Positions 43,237-51,067 of a DNA stretch of 64,000 nucleotides are shown one piece after another. A model generated the notes under the pieces. The model worked only from the letters and a program-made list of their open reading frames with translations. It did not search any database and was not told where the DNA came from. The stretch's first letter is position 1; every line of letters begins with the position of its first letter. The DNA lies in assembly GCA_016703025.1 (NCBI GenBank), contig JADJCV010000005.1:124001-188000 (forward strand). The letters run 5' to 3'. The translations under genes were made by a program, and so were the position numbers. The DNA is from Candidatus Avedoeria danica. Its GTDB lineage: Bacteria > Chloroflexota > Anaerolineae > Epilineales > Epilineaceae.

Positions 43237-44361
43237 CTACTGTGCTCCACCTTCATATCGCTTTGCCGTTGCGAGCAGTCGATCTGCCAGTCCATAGATG
43301 TCGTCGAGCATATCGATCGCCACCTTCTGCTCCTGCGCCTTGCCGGTCTCGTCCGTGACATCGAAAAGGGAAACGGCCTTCTTTGCCCGGTTGAACCACA
43401 GTCGGCACAGCGGCTTTCGGTTGTTGTTGTCAAGAAGGATCCCGCAGTAGGTGTTTTGGTCCCTCATGACGACACGGCTCGGTGCAACTGCGTTGCGGAC
43501 GATAGACTTGATGATGAGGTACGCCTCGATCTCCTCGACGGTTGTGACATCCTCGGCGGCCGCGGCCTCACCTGGCGATTCAACGGCCGGGGCTGCGGAG
43601 CTGCCCACCGTCGCCGGCGCTATCGGAGCATCGCCTGGCTCACGGGTCAGGGCGGTGCGGAGCCGTTCGTTCACCTGATCCGAGATGAACTGCTGGAGGG
43701 CGCGCTGGATCATTGGCAGGAACTGATCGCGCACTTTCTGGGTGATGACCTTGCCTTGGTACACCTCCACCGTCAGCATCTTGGCGAAGTCCTCCCCTGG
43801 GGAGGCGAACTGGGCGGCGAGGAAGCGGCGCAGCTGGCGGTTGTACTTCATCTCGGCCGCGAAGCCCATGATCTCGGCCTCGGCAAACTGCCCCTTGGCG
43901 AAGCGACGCAGCTCCCCCATTGGAGCGTCATCTACGTTCTGCATGTCGACGATCATGAACGGCTTGCGGTCCATGACATTCTTGTCATCGAGGTCCGAGT
44001 AGAACTCGTAGAGCAGACCGTTGGTCAATACACCGACTCGGACCCGCTTCGCAGTGAAGTAGCGGAACAGCTGAGAGTGATGCGGATCTCCGAGCGACGC
44101 ACCAACGGGCTTACACTCGAAGAGGATGATCGGCTGACCATCCTGCATGATGGCGTAGTCGGCACGCTCAGCCTTGATGCCCGGAACGTCGGCGTGATAC
44201 TCCGGGACCACCTCTGTCGGGTCCGTGAAGTCATAGCCGAGCGCGCGGATGAAGGGCAGCACGAGCGACGTCTTCGTCGCTTCTTCGGTACTGAGATGCT
44301 CGCGCAATTTCGGGATGCGCGCCGAGATTGCCTGGAGCTGCTCAACGATGTCCACTTCCAT
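43237..44361 (-). CDS. Orphan HsdR_N-type (PD-(D/E)xK) nuclease domain protein
   Basis: 374 residues from ATG 44361, chosen because AGGAAAGG precedes it. The N-terminal half matches the type I restriction HsdR N-terminal nuclease fold: EATKTSLVLPFIRALGYDF, then D68 in ADYAIMQDG, E82-C-K84 in ILFECKPVG, and Q97 in SQLFRYF. These form a complete D...E-x-K site. A coiled middle and an Ala/Pro linker (about 240-270) lead to a conserved C-terminal domain: AYLIIKSIVRNAVAPSRVVM, DQNTYCGILLDNNNRKPLCR and LWFNRAKKAVSLFDV. There is no helicase, HsdM or HsdS. Base composition looks less GC-rich than the neighbours, suggesting transfer. A defence role is possible but unproven. Confidence 0.85.
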   Translation of the reverse strand: MEVDIVEQLQAISARIPKLREHLSTEEATKTSLVLPFIRALGYDFTDPTEVVPEYHADVPGIKAERADYAIMQDGQPIILFECKPVGASLGDPHHSQLFRYFTAKRVRVGVLTNGLLYEFYSDLDDKNVMDRKPFMIVDMQNVDDAPMGELRRFAKGQFAEAEIMGFAAEMKYNRQLRRFLAAQFASPGEDFAKMLTVEVYQGKVITQKVRDQFLPMIQRALQQFISDQVNERLRTALTREPGDAPIAPATVGSSAAPAVESPGEAAAAEDVTTVEEIEAYLIIKSIVRNAVAPSRVVMRDQNTYCGILLDNNNRKPLCRLWFNRAKKAVSLFDVTDETGKAQEQKVAIDMLDDIYGLADRLLATAKRYEGGAQ

Positions 44362-44576
44362 GCCTTTCCTGATGTTGTGTGGGGAAGGCGGCGAGCCCCG
44401 GGCAGCGCTCGGAGGTCCAGCCGGTGGCACGAGCGCCGACCGCAGGGTCCGTACCCGCGCGCCGCATTCCTGCACGACGACGAACCCTGCCGAGTGGCAC
44501 CCACCGGCGCGGGGCGGAGGCCCCGTGCGCGCCGCTGGTCCGCTCCGCCCCTGCGGATGCGAGGCCGGCGAGCGTT

Positions 44577-45326
44577 CTACTCGATCTTGCTCCATGTGCC
44601 GCAGCGCTGCGACGAGAACCCGGCGTCGCTGGCGGCGATATCCACGATCGCCTGTCCCTCCGTGTTCTCGTTGGCGATGATCGCATCGAACTCGCCGCGG
44701 AAGTTGGCGAGGCGGACGTAGTAGCACGCGCCACCGCCCTCGTTGCGGTATCGCCCCGGCTGGATGTCACGGCCGACCCAGTACGTCCCCGGCCCGAACG
44801 TCGTCGCGTTCTCGCCCCCCGTGCCAGGGTCCATCGTCCATCGGCCGCAACGCTCCGACTTGAACGCCTCATCGCTCTCGAGAATCTCAACGATCGTCGG
44901 GCCGTCGGGGTTGTCGTTGGCGATGATGTCGTCGAACTCCCCGCTGACGCCGCTGAGGCGCACGAAGTAGCACGAACCGCTCTCGTTGGAGGTGCGGTAG
45001 ATGCCTGGCTGGATATCCGTGCCGACAAGGAGCGTGCCGTCATCGAAGCCGGGCGCCTCTGTAGGCATGGCGGCCCGCGTCTCGGCCGCGCTCGCCCGGC
45101 TCGTCGCGGCCGTGTCGGCCTCGGCGGTCTTCCGGCTGGCGGCGACCGCAGGGTCAACGGTGGGGCCGACAGTGCGAACCTTCGTGGCGTACGGCGTGCT
45201 CGCCGTTGGCTCGTCGTCGTCGCCCATATTCGCGATGATGCCGCACAAGAACAAGAGCACGACGGCACCGCCCGCCCAATGCCACCACGGGCGCTTGTGT
45301 TTCTCGACGACGGGCTCAGTGCTCAC
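44577..45326 (-). CDS. Membrane-anchored protein with two copies of a Cys-pair domain
   Basis: 249 residues from GTG 45326 (AAGGAG eight bases upstream). One N-terminal membrane helix (about 18-33) with a short basic cytoplasmic end, then a charged linker. Two homologous domains follow (about 97-163 and 180-246). Each has G-T-x-x-V-G-x-D-I-Q-P-G-x-Y-R, then CYFVRL or CYYVRL, G-E-F-D-x-I-I-A-N, and S-D-x-x-F-x-S-x-x-C-G-x-W. The Cys pairs 119/160 and 201/242 probably form disulfides outside the membrane. Similar domains occur in actinobacterial and Chloroflexota lipoproteins, without known function. It lies 215 bases upstream of the nuclease gene on the same strand. Confidence 0.82.
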   Translation of the reverse strand: MSTEPVVEKHKRPWWHWAGGAVVLLFLCGIIANMGDDDEPTASTPYATKVRTVGPTVDPAVAASRKTAEADTAATSRASAAETRAAMPTEAPGFDDGTLLVGTDIQPGIYRTSNESGSCYFVRLSGVSGEFDDIIANDNPDGPTIVEILESDEAFKSERCGRWTMDPGTGGENATTFGPGTYWVGRDIQPGRYRNEGGGACYYVRLANFRGEFDAIIANENTEGQAIVDIAASDAGFSSQRCGTWSKIE

Positions 45327-45393
45327 GGTGCAGGCTCCTTGTTTATCGTTGGTAAGTCGATCGGCGCGGCATTAAACAGAGGGGTGAAGTGTG

Positions 45394-45663
45394 ATGCAAG
45401 CGACAGACTGGCTGAAGGTGGAATCGCCGCCAATGGTGAGATCCACGCCGCCGGGCGTCATGGCCCGGCGTGCAGTCCTCCGCAAGATTCGGCGCCGAGC
45501 TGGCGCCGGTCTCGACGCGCCCTCCTACGCCGAACTCTCGGACGAAACGCGACTCGGGCCGTCCTCGATCACGCGTCCTTGCCGCACGCTGATCAACGCG
45601 GGCCTGGTCGACCGCATCGAGTGCGCAGCTCGATCCGGTGTACCGGCAGCGGAAGCACAATGA
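45394..45663 (+). CDS. Small possible winged-helix protein
   Basis: 89 residues from ATG 45394 (a GTG directly before is equally possible; AGGGG upstream). The middle, SYAELSDETRLGPSSITRPC then RTLINAGLVDRI, reads like a helix-turn-helix with recognition helix and the 'L-x-x-A-G-L-V' turn of MarR- or GntR-type winged helices. It is half-size and its ends are not family-like. It may be a truncated regulator; the region around it (45664-45794) shows nothing else. Confidence 0.4.
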   Translation: MQATDWLKVESPPMVRSTPPGVMARRAVLRKIRRRAGAGLDAPSYAELSDETRLGPSSITRPCRTLINAGLVDRIECAARSGVPAAEAQ

Positions 45664-45794
45664 ACCTCACCGTTGCCGACCTCCGCCCGCCCCGCCTCAA
45701 TGACGCCTGACGCGAACCGCTTTCAACTTCGGCGGATGGCCGCATCCGTGCGTGCAACAGAAGTGAATGTCATCGACATCACCCCAACGTCCCC

Positions 45795-45858
45795 TCACAC
45801 AAACACCCACAACGGCGACAACACCGCCTCCGTCGCCCGCGCCGCCCACGGCCGCGCC
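45795..45858 (-). repeat. 64-bp repeat, copy at the end of the cardiolipin synthase gene
   Basis: 62 of 64 bases shared with 40106-40169. It covers the last 20 codons and stop of the synthase. The two copies are in the same orientation, 5.7 kb apart, and flank the accessory zone. Confidence 0.85.
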
Positions 45859-47009
45859 CGCCACTCCCCCAACGTCAACTCACGCGCATTCGCCAGATCA
45901 CGTTCGAAGAGCTGCACCATCTGGACGCCGAGGTCGGCGTCGAAGACCTCGACGTTGATCTCATAGTTCCCGGCCAGGCTCAGCCGGTCCATGTTCGCCG
46001 TGCCGATCATCGTCCAGAGGCCGTCGATGACGGCCGTCTTGGCGTGGATCATCGCGCCCTGGTAGAGGAACAGCTTGATGCCGCTGCGGAGGCACTCGTC
46101 GTACAGGTGGCGCGAGAGCCAGTCGGCCAGGAGGTGGTTCGACTCCCATGGCACGAGGACGCGAACGTCGACGCCGCGCGCCGCGGCGCGCTTGAGAGCG
46201 GCCAGGATGGCCGGGTCGGGGATGAAGTAGGCATGCGTCATCTCGATCGAGCGGTGCGCGTGCTCGATCGCCTCGACGTAGATCGATCGGATCGGGAACA
46301 GGAGCTTGCGCGGCTCGTTGCGGTGGACGCGCACGAACGGCGACCACGGCCGCTGCCCCAGCGGCGGCCGTGGCTGGTTGGGCTCGGCACAGCTGTGCCA
46401 GAAGTCGGCGAACGCATACGCCAGGTCGAGCGACTCGCCGCCCTCGATCCGCACGTGCGTGTCGCGCCAGACGTCGCGGTAGAGCGTCCCGATGTTGTAA
46501 CCGCCCACGAATCCGACCTTGCGATCGACGACGAGGATCTTGCGGTGATCGCGCCCGTAGTTGCGCGGGTTGAACGCGAACCACCACTCCCGCCACGCCC
46601 GATAGCGCAGGACATGGATCGGCTCCGGCAGGTCGAAGAACGCGGCCGGGACCACGAGGTTCGCCAGCGTGTCGTAGATCACCCAGACCGCGACGCCCGC
46701 CTCGGCCCGCTCGATGAGCGCCGCGCGAAACGCCGAGCCGACCTCGTCGTCCTTCCAGATGAACGTCTCGAAGAGGACCTCCTCCGTCGCCCCCCGGATG
46801 GCCGCGAGCATCTCGTCGTACAGCGACGTCCCGTCCGCGTACACCGTGAGCCGGTTGTCCTGCACGGCTGCCGGCGCCATGTGCCATCCCGACGGCGGCA
46901 GCGACGGCAAGCGCTGCTTGCGCCGCCGCAACGAGACCGTCAGCATCGCGAACACCACAAGCTGCAGCGCGACGCCGACGAGCAAGATGTAGGAAATCAA
47001 CGACCACAT
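45795..47009 (-). CDS. cls: Cardiolipin synthase (phospholipase D superfamily)
   Basis: 404 residues from ATG 47009. An N-terminal membrane helix (about 4-26) is followed by two PLD domains. The HKD motifs are complete: H155-R-K157-I-L-V-V-D162, and H322-A-K324-T-A-V-I-D329 with GTANMD after it. The enzyme joins two phosphatidylglycerols into cardiolipin and glycerol at the membrane, or acts as a related PLD-type synthase. Only one N-terminal helix is seen, as in ClsB-like forms. The last 20 codons are duplicated at 40106. It is divergent from the MoxR gene, with a large G/C hairpin between them. Confidence 0.9.
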   Translation of the reverse strand: MWSLISYILLVGVALQLVVFAMLTVSLRRRKQRLPSLPPSGWHMAPAAVQDNRLTVYADGTSLYDEMLAAIRGATEEVLFETFIWKDDEVGSAFRAALIERAEAGVAVWVIYDTLANLVVPAAFFDLPEPIHVLRYRAWREWWFAFNPRNYGRDHRKILVVDRKVGFVGGYNIGTLYRDVWRDTHVRIEGGESLDLAYAFADFWHSCAEPNQPRPPLGQRPWSPFVRVHRNEPRKLLFPIRSIYVEAIEHAHRSIEMTHAYFIPDPAILAALKRAAARGVDVRVLVPWESNHLLADWLSRHLYDECLRSGIKLFLYQGAMIHAKTAVIDGLWTMIGTANMDRLSLAGNYEINVEVFDADLGVQMVQLFERDLANARELTLGEWRARPWAARATEAVLSPLWVFV

Positions 47010-47053
47010 ACCGCGATCCTGACTGCGGTCCCTCCCCCACCGCAAAGCATCCT

Positions 47054-47103
47054 CCCCCTCCCCCAGACTTGGGGGAGGGGGTCGGGGGGAGAGGGCCTTA
47101 GGC
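47054..47103 (+). repeat. G/C hairpin repeat in the divergent cls-moxR intergenic region
   Basis: CCCCCTCCCCC-AGACTT-GGGGGAGGGGG (47054-47081) is an 11-bp perfect stem, continuing as a G-rich run shared 30/31 with the minus strand of 705-735. It could form a hairpin or G-quadruplex between two divergent promoters. A possible -10 (TACACT, about 47141) for the MoxR gene lies beyond it. Confidence 0.75.
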
Positions 47104-47201
47104 GGCGCGCACTAGCCTATCCGCCCGCCAATCATACCCGCTACACTTACCCCCTTCCCCGCCCGCCCCACGAACGCCCCTCCCACCCCCGGAGCCGCGA
47201 C

Positions 47202-48443
47202 ATGCCCGTCCCCTCCCACACCCCCGCCTTCCCCGACATCGACGCCGCCCGCCGCCAGCTCCGCTCCGCCGACTACGTCGCCACGACCGAGATCAGCACC
47301 GTCGTCTTCCTGGCCGAGGCGCTCGGCAAGCCGGTGCTGGCCGAGGGGCCGGCGGGTGTCGGCAAGACCGAACTCGCCAAGGCGTGGGCCACGGCGAGCG
47401 GGCGGCCGCTCATCCGGCTGCAGTGTTACGAGGGGCTCGACGAGAGCAAGGCGCTCTATGAGTGGGAGTACGCCAAGCAGATGCTCTACACCCAGCTCCT
47501 GCGCGACGGCCTGAAGGACGTCGTCGCCAACGCCTCCAGCCTGCGCGACGCCGCCGAGCGCCTGGCCGCCGAGGAGGATGTCTTCTTCTCCGAGCACTTT
47601 CTGCTCCCCCGCCCCCTCCTGCAGGCCCTCGTGTCCGACGAGCCCGTCGTCCTGCTCATCGACGAGATCGACCGCGCCGACGTCGAGTTCGAGGCCTTCC
47701 TGCTCGAGATCCTGTCCGACTTCCAGGCGAGCATCCCCGAAATCGGCACGGTCCGCGCCAAGCACCAGCCGATGGTCGTCCTGACGAGCAACAACACCCG
47801 TGAGCTGTCCGAAGCCCTCAAGCGTCGCTGCCTCTACCTCTTCGTCGACTACCCGAGCCTCGATGGCGAGCTCGAGGTCGTCCGGCTGCGCGTCCCCGGC
47901 CTCGACCGCGACCTCGCCCGCCAAGCCGTCTCGTTCGTCCAGGGCCTGCGCGACGTCGACCTGCGCAAGGCACCGAGCATCGCCGAGACGCTGGACTGGG
48001 CGCGCGCCTTGCTGTCCCTGAACGCCGAGCGAATCGACCGCAACACGCTCGACCAGACGCTGAACGTCCTCCTCAAGTACGAGGCCGATCTGCAGACCGC
48101 CCGCCGCCTGATGGGCCCGCTGACCCGCGGCATCGACGGCGGGCGCGACCGCGACGGCGGCGACCGCAGCACCGGCCGCGACGCCGACGGCACCTCGTCG
48201 ACCCGCCGTCCCGGCGAACCCGACCGCCCCGACAGCGGTCGCCCCGATGGTGGTCGCCCCGGAGACGGCCGCCCGGCGAACGGCGGCGGCCGCTCGTCCA
48301 ACCCGGGTCGCAAAGGCCGCGGCGGGCGCGACGACCGCGGCCAGGGGCGATCGGGCGGTGCGGGCAGCGCGGGCGACGACGACATCGATTGGCGATCTGG
48401 CGTCGATGGCGGCTGGGGGGGCGGGCGGCCGGGGCGGAACTGA
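47202..48443 (+). CDS. MoxR-type AAA+ ATPase
   Basis: 413 residues from ATG 47202 (GGAG seven bases upstream). Walker A G49-P-A-G-V-G-K-T56, Walker B LLIDEID (151-157), sensor 1 VVLTSNNTRELSEALKRRC. The MoxR-type motif RLQCYEGLDESKALYEWEY and the lid (DLRKAPSIAETLDWARALL) are all in place. From about residue 315 the protein ends in a long Gly/Asp/Arg/Pro-rich disordered tail (GGRDRDGGDRSTGRDADG and more), unusual for MoxR. MoxR ATPases are chaperone-like and work with VWA proteins to mature or insert metals into partner complexes. The partner VWA gene overlaps the stop as TGATG. Confidence 0.95.
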   Translation: MPVPSHTPAFPDIDAARRQLRSADYVATTEISTVVFLAEALGKPVLAEGPAGVGKTELAKAWATASGRPLIRLQCYEGLDESKALYEWEYAKQMLYTQLLRDGLKDVVANASSLRDAAERLAAEEDVFFSEHFLLPRPLLQALVSDEPVVLLIDEIDRADVEFEAFLLEILSDFQASIPEIGTVRAKHQPMVVLTSNNTRELSEALKRRCLYLFVDYPSLDGELEVVRLRVPGLDRDLARQAVSFVQGLRDVDLRKAPSIAETLDWARALLSLNAERIDRNTLDQTLNVLLKYEADLQTARRLMGPLTRGIDGGRDRDGGDRSTGRDADGTSSTRRPGEPDRPDSGRPDGGRPGDGRPANGGGRSSNPGRKGRGGRDDRGQGRSGGAGSAGDDDIDWRSGVDGGWGGGRPGRN

Positions 48444-49822
48444 TGGAAGACCGATCCGTCGCGTTCGTCCGCGGCCTGCGCGCCGCGGGCGTGCGCACGA
48501 GCACGGCCGAGGCGCTCGACGCGCTGCGGGCGTTGCGTGCGGCGGGCATCGACGACCGCGACCGCGTTCGACTGGCGCTGCGCGCCGCGCTCGTGAAGTC
48601 GCATGCCGACTTCGAGGCGTTCGAAACGCTCTTCCCGCTCTACTTCGGCGGCGAGCCGCCCCTCGAGAACGCCCTCGACGACCTCGATCCGGACGACGAG
48701 CAGGCCGTGCGCGAAGCGCTGGAGGGGCTCAGCGACCGGCTGCGGCAGCTCCTCGAGCAGCTGATGAGCGGCCACGGCCCGTCGCGCGAACAGCTCGAGG
48801 CGATGGCGCGCCGCGCGGCCGAGACCGGCGCGAGCCCGTCCCAGACGCGCTACCTCACGCAGCGGATGCTGCGCGAGATGGGCTTCGGTGACATCGAGCG
48901 CTTGCTCGCGGAGCTGCAGGCCCAGCTCGAAGCCCGCGGCTTGTCGGACGAGACGATCGACGACCTCCTCGGCGTCGCACGCCGCAACAGCGAGCGCGTG
49001 GCGGACGAGGTCGCCCGGCAGATCGGCCTGGCGATCGCCCGCCGCCGGGCCGAGGCGCCGCGCTCCGACGACGGCGGGGTCGACGGACGGCTGATGGACA
49101 AATCGCTCCAATCGCTCTCGCCGCACGAAGCGGCGCAGCTGCGGCGCGAGGTGACACGCCTCGTCGCCCGCCTCCGCAGCCGCGCCGCCCTCCGGCAGCG
49201 GCGCGGGCGGACCGGTCGGCTCGACGCCCGCCGGACGATCCGCGCCAGCCTGCGCTACGGCGGCACGCCCGTCGAGCTGCGCTGGCGCAAGCGGCGCCTC
49301 AAGCCGAGCCTCGTCCTCATCTGCGATGTCTCGACGTCCATGCGCCCCGTGGCCGAGTTCATGTTGCGCCTGATCTACGAGCTCTCCGATCAGGTCGCCC
49401 GCGCCCGCAGCTTTGCGTTCAACGCCGACCTCGAGGAGATCAGCGTCGCGATGGGCGCCCAACGCGCCGGCGACGCCGTGGCCGAGGTCCTCTACGCGAT
49501 CCCGCCCGGCTACTACGCCACCGACCTCGGCCGGAGCCTGCGCACGTTCCACCACCGCCACCTCGACGCGATCGACCGCCGCACGACGCTCATCGTCCTC
49601 GGCGACGGCCGCAACAACCACAACAACCCGCGCACGGAGCTGCTGGCCGCCCTCAAGCGCCGCAGTCGGCGCCTCGTCTGGCTGAACCCCGAGGCCCCCG
49701 GCCAGTGGGGCACGGACGACAGCGACATGCTGGCGTACGCGCCGGTGTGCGACGCGGTGTACCCGGTGCGCAACCTGCGGCAGCTGTCGGCGGCGGTGGA
49801 TCGCCTCCTGACGGACACCTGA
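48443..49822 (+). CDS. CoxE-like VWA protein, partner of MoxR
   Basis: 459 residues from ATG 48443 (TGATG coupling with the ATPase). The N-terminal helical part opens with FVRGLRAAGVRTSTAEALDA and continues through acidic and helical stretches. The C-terminal VWA domain has RRTIRASLRYGGTPVELRWR before it, the MIDAS D295-V-S297-T-S299, then SFAFNADLEEI and GYYATDLGRSL. The threonine and Asp of the MIDAS are also present (T-D in YYATDLG, LGDGRNNHNN). It matches the CoxE/YehP-like VWA proteins that pair with MoxR/CoxD ATPases, known from CO dehydrogenase maturation. No CO dehydrogenase is in the window, so the client is unknown. Confidence 0.93.
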   Translation: MEDRSVAFVRGLRAAGVRTSTAEALDALRALRAAGIDDRDRVRLALRAALVKSHADFEAFETLFPLYFGGEPPLENALDDLDPDDEQAVREALEGLSDRLRQLLEQLMSGHGPSREQLEAMARRAAETGASPSQTRYLTQRMLREMGFGDIERLLAELQAQLEARGLSDETIDDLLGVARRNSERVADEVARQIGLAIARRRAEAPRSDDGGVDGRLMDKSLQSLSPHEAAQLRREVTRLVARLRSRAALRQRRGRTGRLDARRTIRASLRYGGTPVELRWRKRRLKPSLVLICDVSTSMRPVAEFMLRLIYELSDQVARARSFAFNADLEEISVAMGAQRAGDAVAEVLYAIPPGYYATDLGRSLRTFHHRHLDAIDRRTTLIVLGDGRNNHNNPRTELLAALKRRSRRLVWLNPEAPGQWGTDDSDMLAYAPVCDAVYPVRNLRQLSAAVDRLLTDT

Positions 49823-49827
49823 TCGGG

Positions 49828-49833
49828 TAGAAT
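49828..49833 (+). promoter_or_regulatory. -10 box 7 nt before purQ (leaderless arrangement)
   Basis: TAGAAT ends exactly seven bases before ATG 49841. No ribosome site precedes purQ. This is the same spacing as at 24407-24420. The two examples suggest that leaderless mRNAs are in use here. Confidence 0.5.
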
Positions 49834-49840
49834 TCGAACC

Positions 49841-50623
49841 ATGTCGAGCACCGCCAGCCCCCGCATCTGCATCCTGAAGGCCGACGGCACGAACTGCGAG
49901 GTCGAGACGGCCACCGCCTTCGACCTCGTCGGCGCCCGCCCGGAGATCGTGCCGATGAACCGGCTGCGGTCCGGCGAGCGCCGCTTGGCGGACTATGACG
50001 TCCTCGTCGCGCCGGGCGGCTTCTCGTACGGTGACGACGTCGCGGCAGGCAAGGTGATGGCCGTCGAGCTCATGCAGCGCCTGGCCGACGACATGGCCGA
50101 GTTCGCCGCGGCCGCCAAGCCGATCATCGGCATCTGCAATGGCTTCCAAGTGCTCGTGCGCACCGGTCTCCTGCCGTTCAACCAGCCCGGCGTCATGTCG
50201 GCCACGCTGGCCCAGAACGCCGTCGGCCGCTTCGAATGCCGCTGGGTCGATCTCGTTGTCGAGGCGGCAACCGTCTCGCCGTTGGCCGACGCCCTGCCGC
50301 CGCACCTCCAGCTGCCCCTGGCCCACGCGGAAGGGCGCTTCTTCGCCGACGATGCCGTGCTCGCCCGGATCGAGGCCGACCACCAGGTCGTCCTCCGCTA
50401 CGCCGACCGCGATGGCCGGCCGACCGCGGCGTACCCGGCGAACCCGAACGGCGCGCTCGGCGCGATCGCCGGCCTGTCCGATCCATCGGGCCGGATCTTC
50501 GGCCTCATGCCGCACCCCGAACGGTTCGTGCGCCGCTTCCACCACCCGGACTGGCGCCGCCGGCCGGTGGATGAGCGGCCGCACGGTTTGGCGTTCTTCG
50601 AGCGCATCGTGACGCTGGCGTAG
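49841..50623 (+). CDS. purQ: Phosphoribosylformylglycinamidine synthase subunit I
   Basis: 260 residues. A class I glutamine amidotransferase: GTNCEVETA at the start, APGGFSYGDDVAAGK, nucleophile C99 in IIGICNGFQVL, and catalytic H225/E227 in GLMPHPERF. It supplies ammonia from glutamine to PurL in the fourth step of purine synthesis (FGAR to FGAM). PurS and PurL are not in this window; PurQ alone at this site implies the pur genes are scattered. Length and motifs are those of stand-alone PurQ. The likely leaderless start leaves ATG 49841 as the first codon. Confidence 0.97.
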   Translation: MSSTASPRICILKADGTNCEVETATAFDLVGARPEIVPMNRLRSGERRLADYDVLVAPGGFSYGDDVAAGKVMAVELMQRLADDMAEFAAAAKPIIGICNGFQVLVRTGLLPFNQPGVMSATLAQNAVGRFECRWVDLVVEAATVSPLADALPPHLQLPLAHAEGRFFADDAVLARIEADHQVVLRYADRDGRPTAAYPANPNGALGAIAGLSDPSGRIFGLMPHPERFVRRFHHPDWRRRPVDERPHGLAFFERIVTLA

Positions 50624-50737
50624 CCCGTCATCCGGACGACGATCCGTTCGAACCCCTTCGGCAACCCTGTGGGCATTCCAGCCGCATCGACTGCGCCGTC
50701 CGCACGCATCGACGTGTCCGTGATCGGAGGCACCCCC

Positions 50738-51067
50738 GTGAAGCTCGTGTTCATCGTCCACCAGGACCAGGAAGCGCTCGATCGCTTCGTGCGTGCCGTG
50801 GCCAAGGAAGGGGTGGCCGGCGTCACGTTCTTCCCGTCGTCCGGCATCGGGCGGAAGCCCGAGCGCACCGCCGAGGAGTTCAAGTTCGGTTTCGGCACCG
50901 CGTTCGAGTCACGCTTCGCAAAGCACACGACGCTGTTCTCGATCGTGCCGAGCGAGCGGTTGGCGCGGCTGCTCGAGCTCATGCACGAACACCTGCCCGA
51001 GGTCGATCGGTCAGGCGGCGGTCTGTACGCGGTGTTGGATGTCGCCGAGGCCGGAGGCGTGTTGTGA
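50738..51067 (+). CDS. PII-like small protein coupled to antiporter
   Basis: 109 residues from GTG 50738, with GGAGG seven bases upstream. It has a ferredoxin-like alpha/beta fold of the PII/CutA type: KLVFIVHQDQEALDRFVRAV, GVAGVTFFPSSGIGR, FGTAFESRFAKHTTLFSIV, SERLARLLELMHEHLP, and a last strand GGGLYAVLDV. There is no T-loop uridylylation Tyr as in GlnB. The stop overlaps the GTG of the CPA2 antiporter gene (GTGA). PII-like proteins next to membrane transporters usually regulate them in response to nucleotides or ions, so regulation of the antiporter is the natural guess. Confidence 0.75.
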   Translation: MKLVFIVHQDQEALDRFVRAVAKEGVAGVTFFPSSGIGRKPERTAEEFKFGFGTAFESRFAKHTTLFSIVPSERLARLLELMHEHLPEVDRSGGGLYAVLDVAEAGGVL

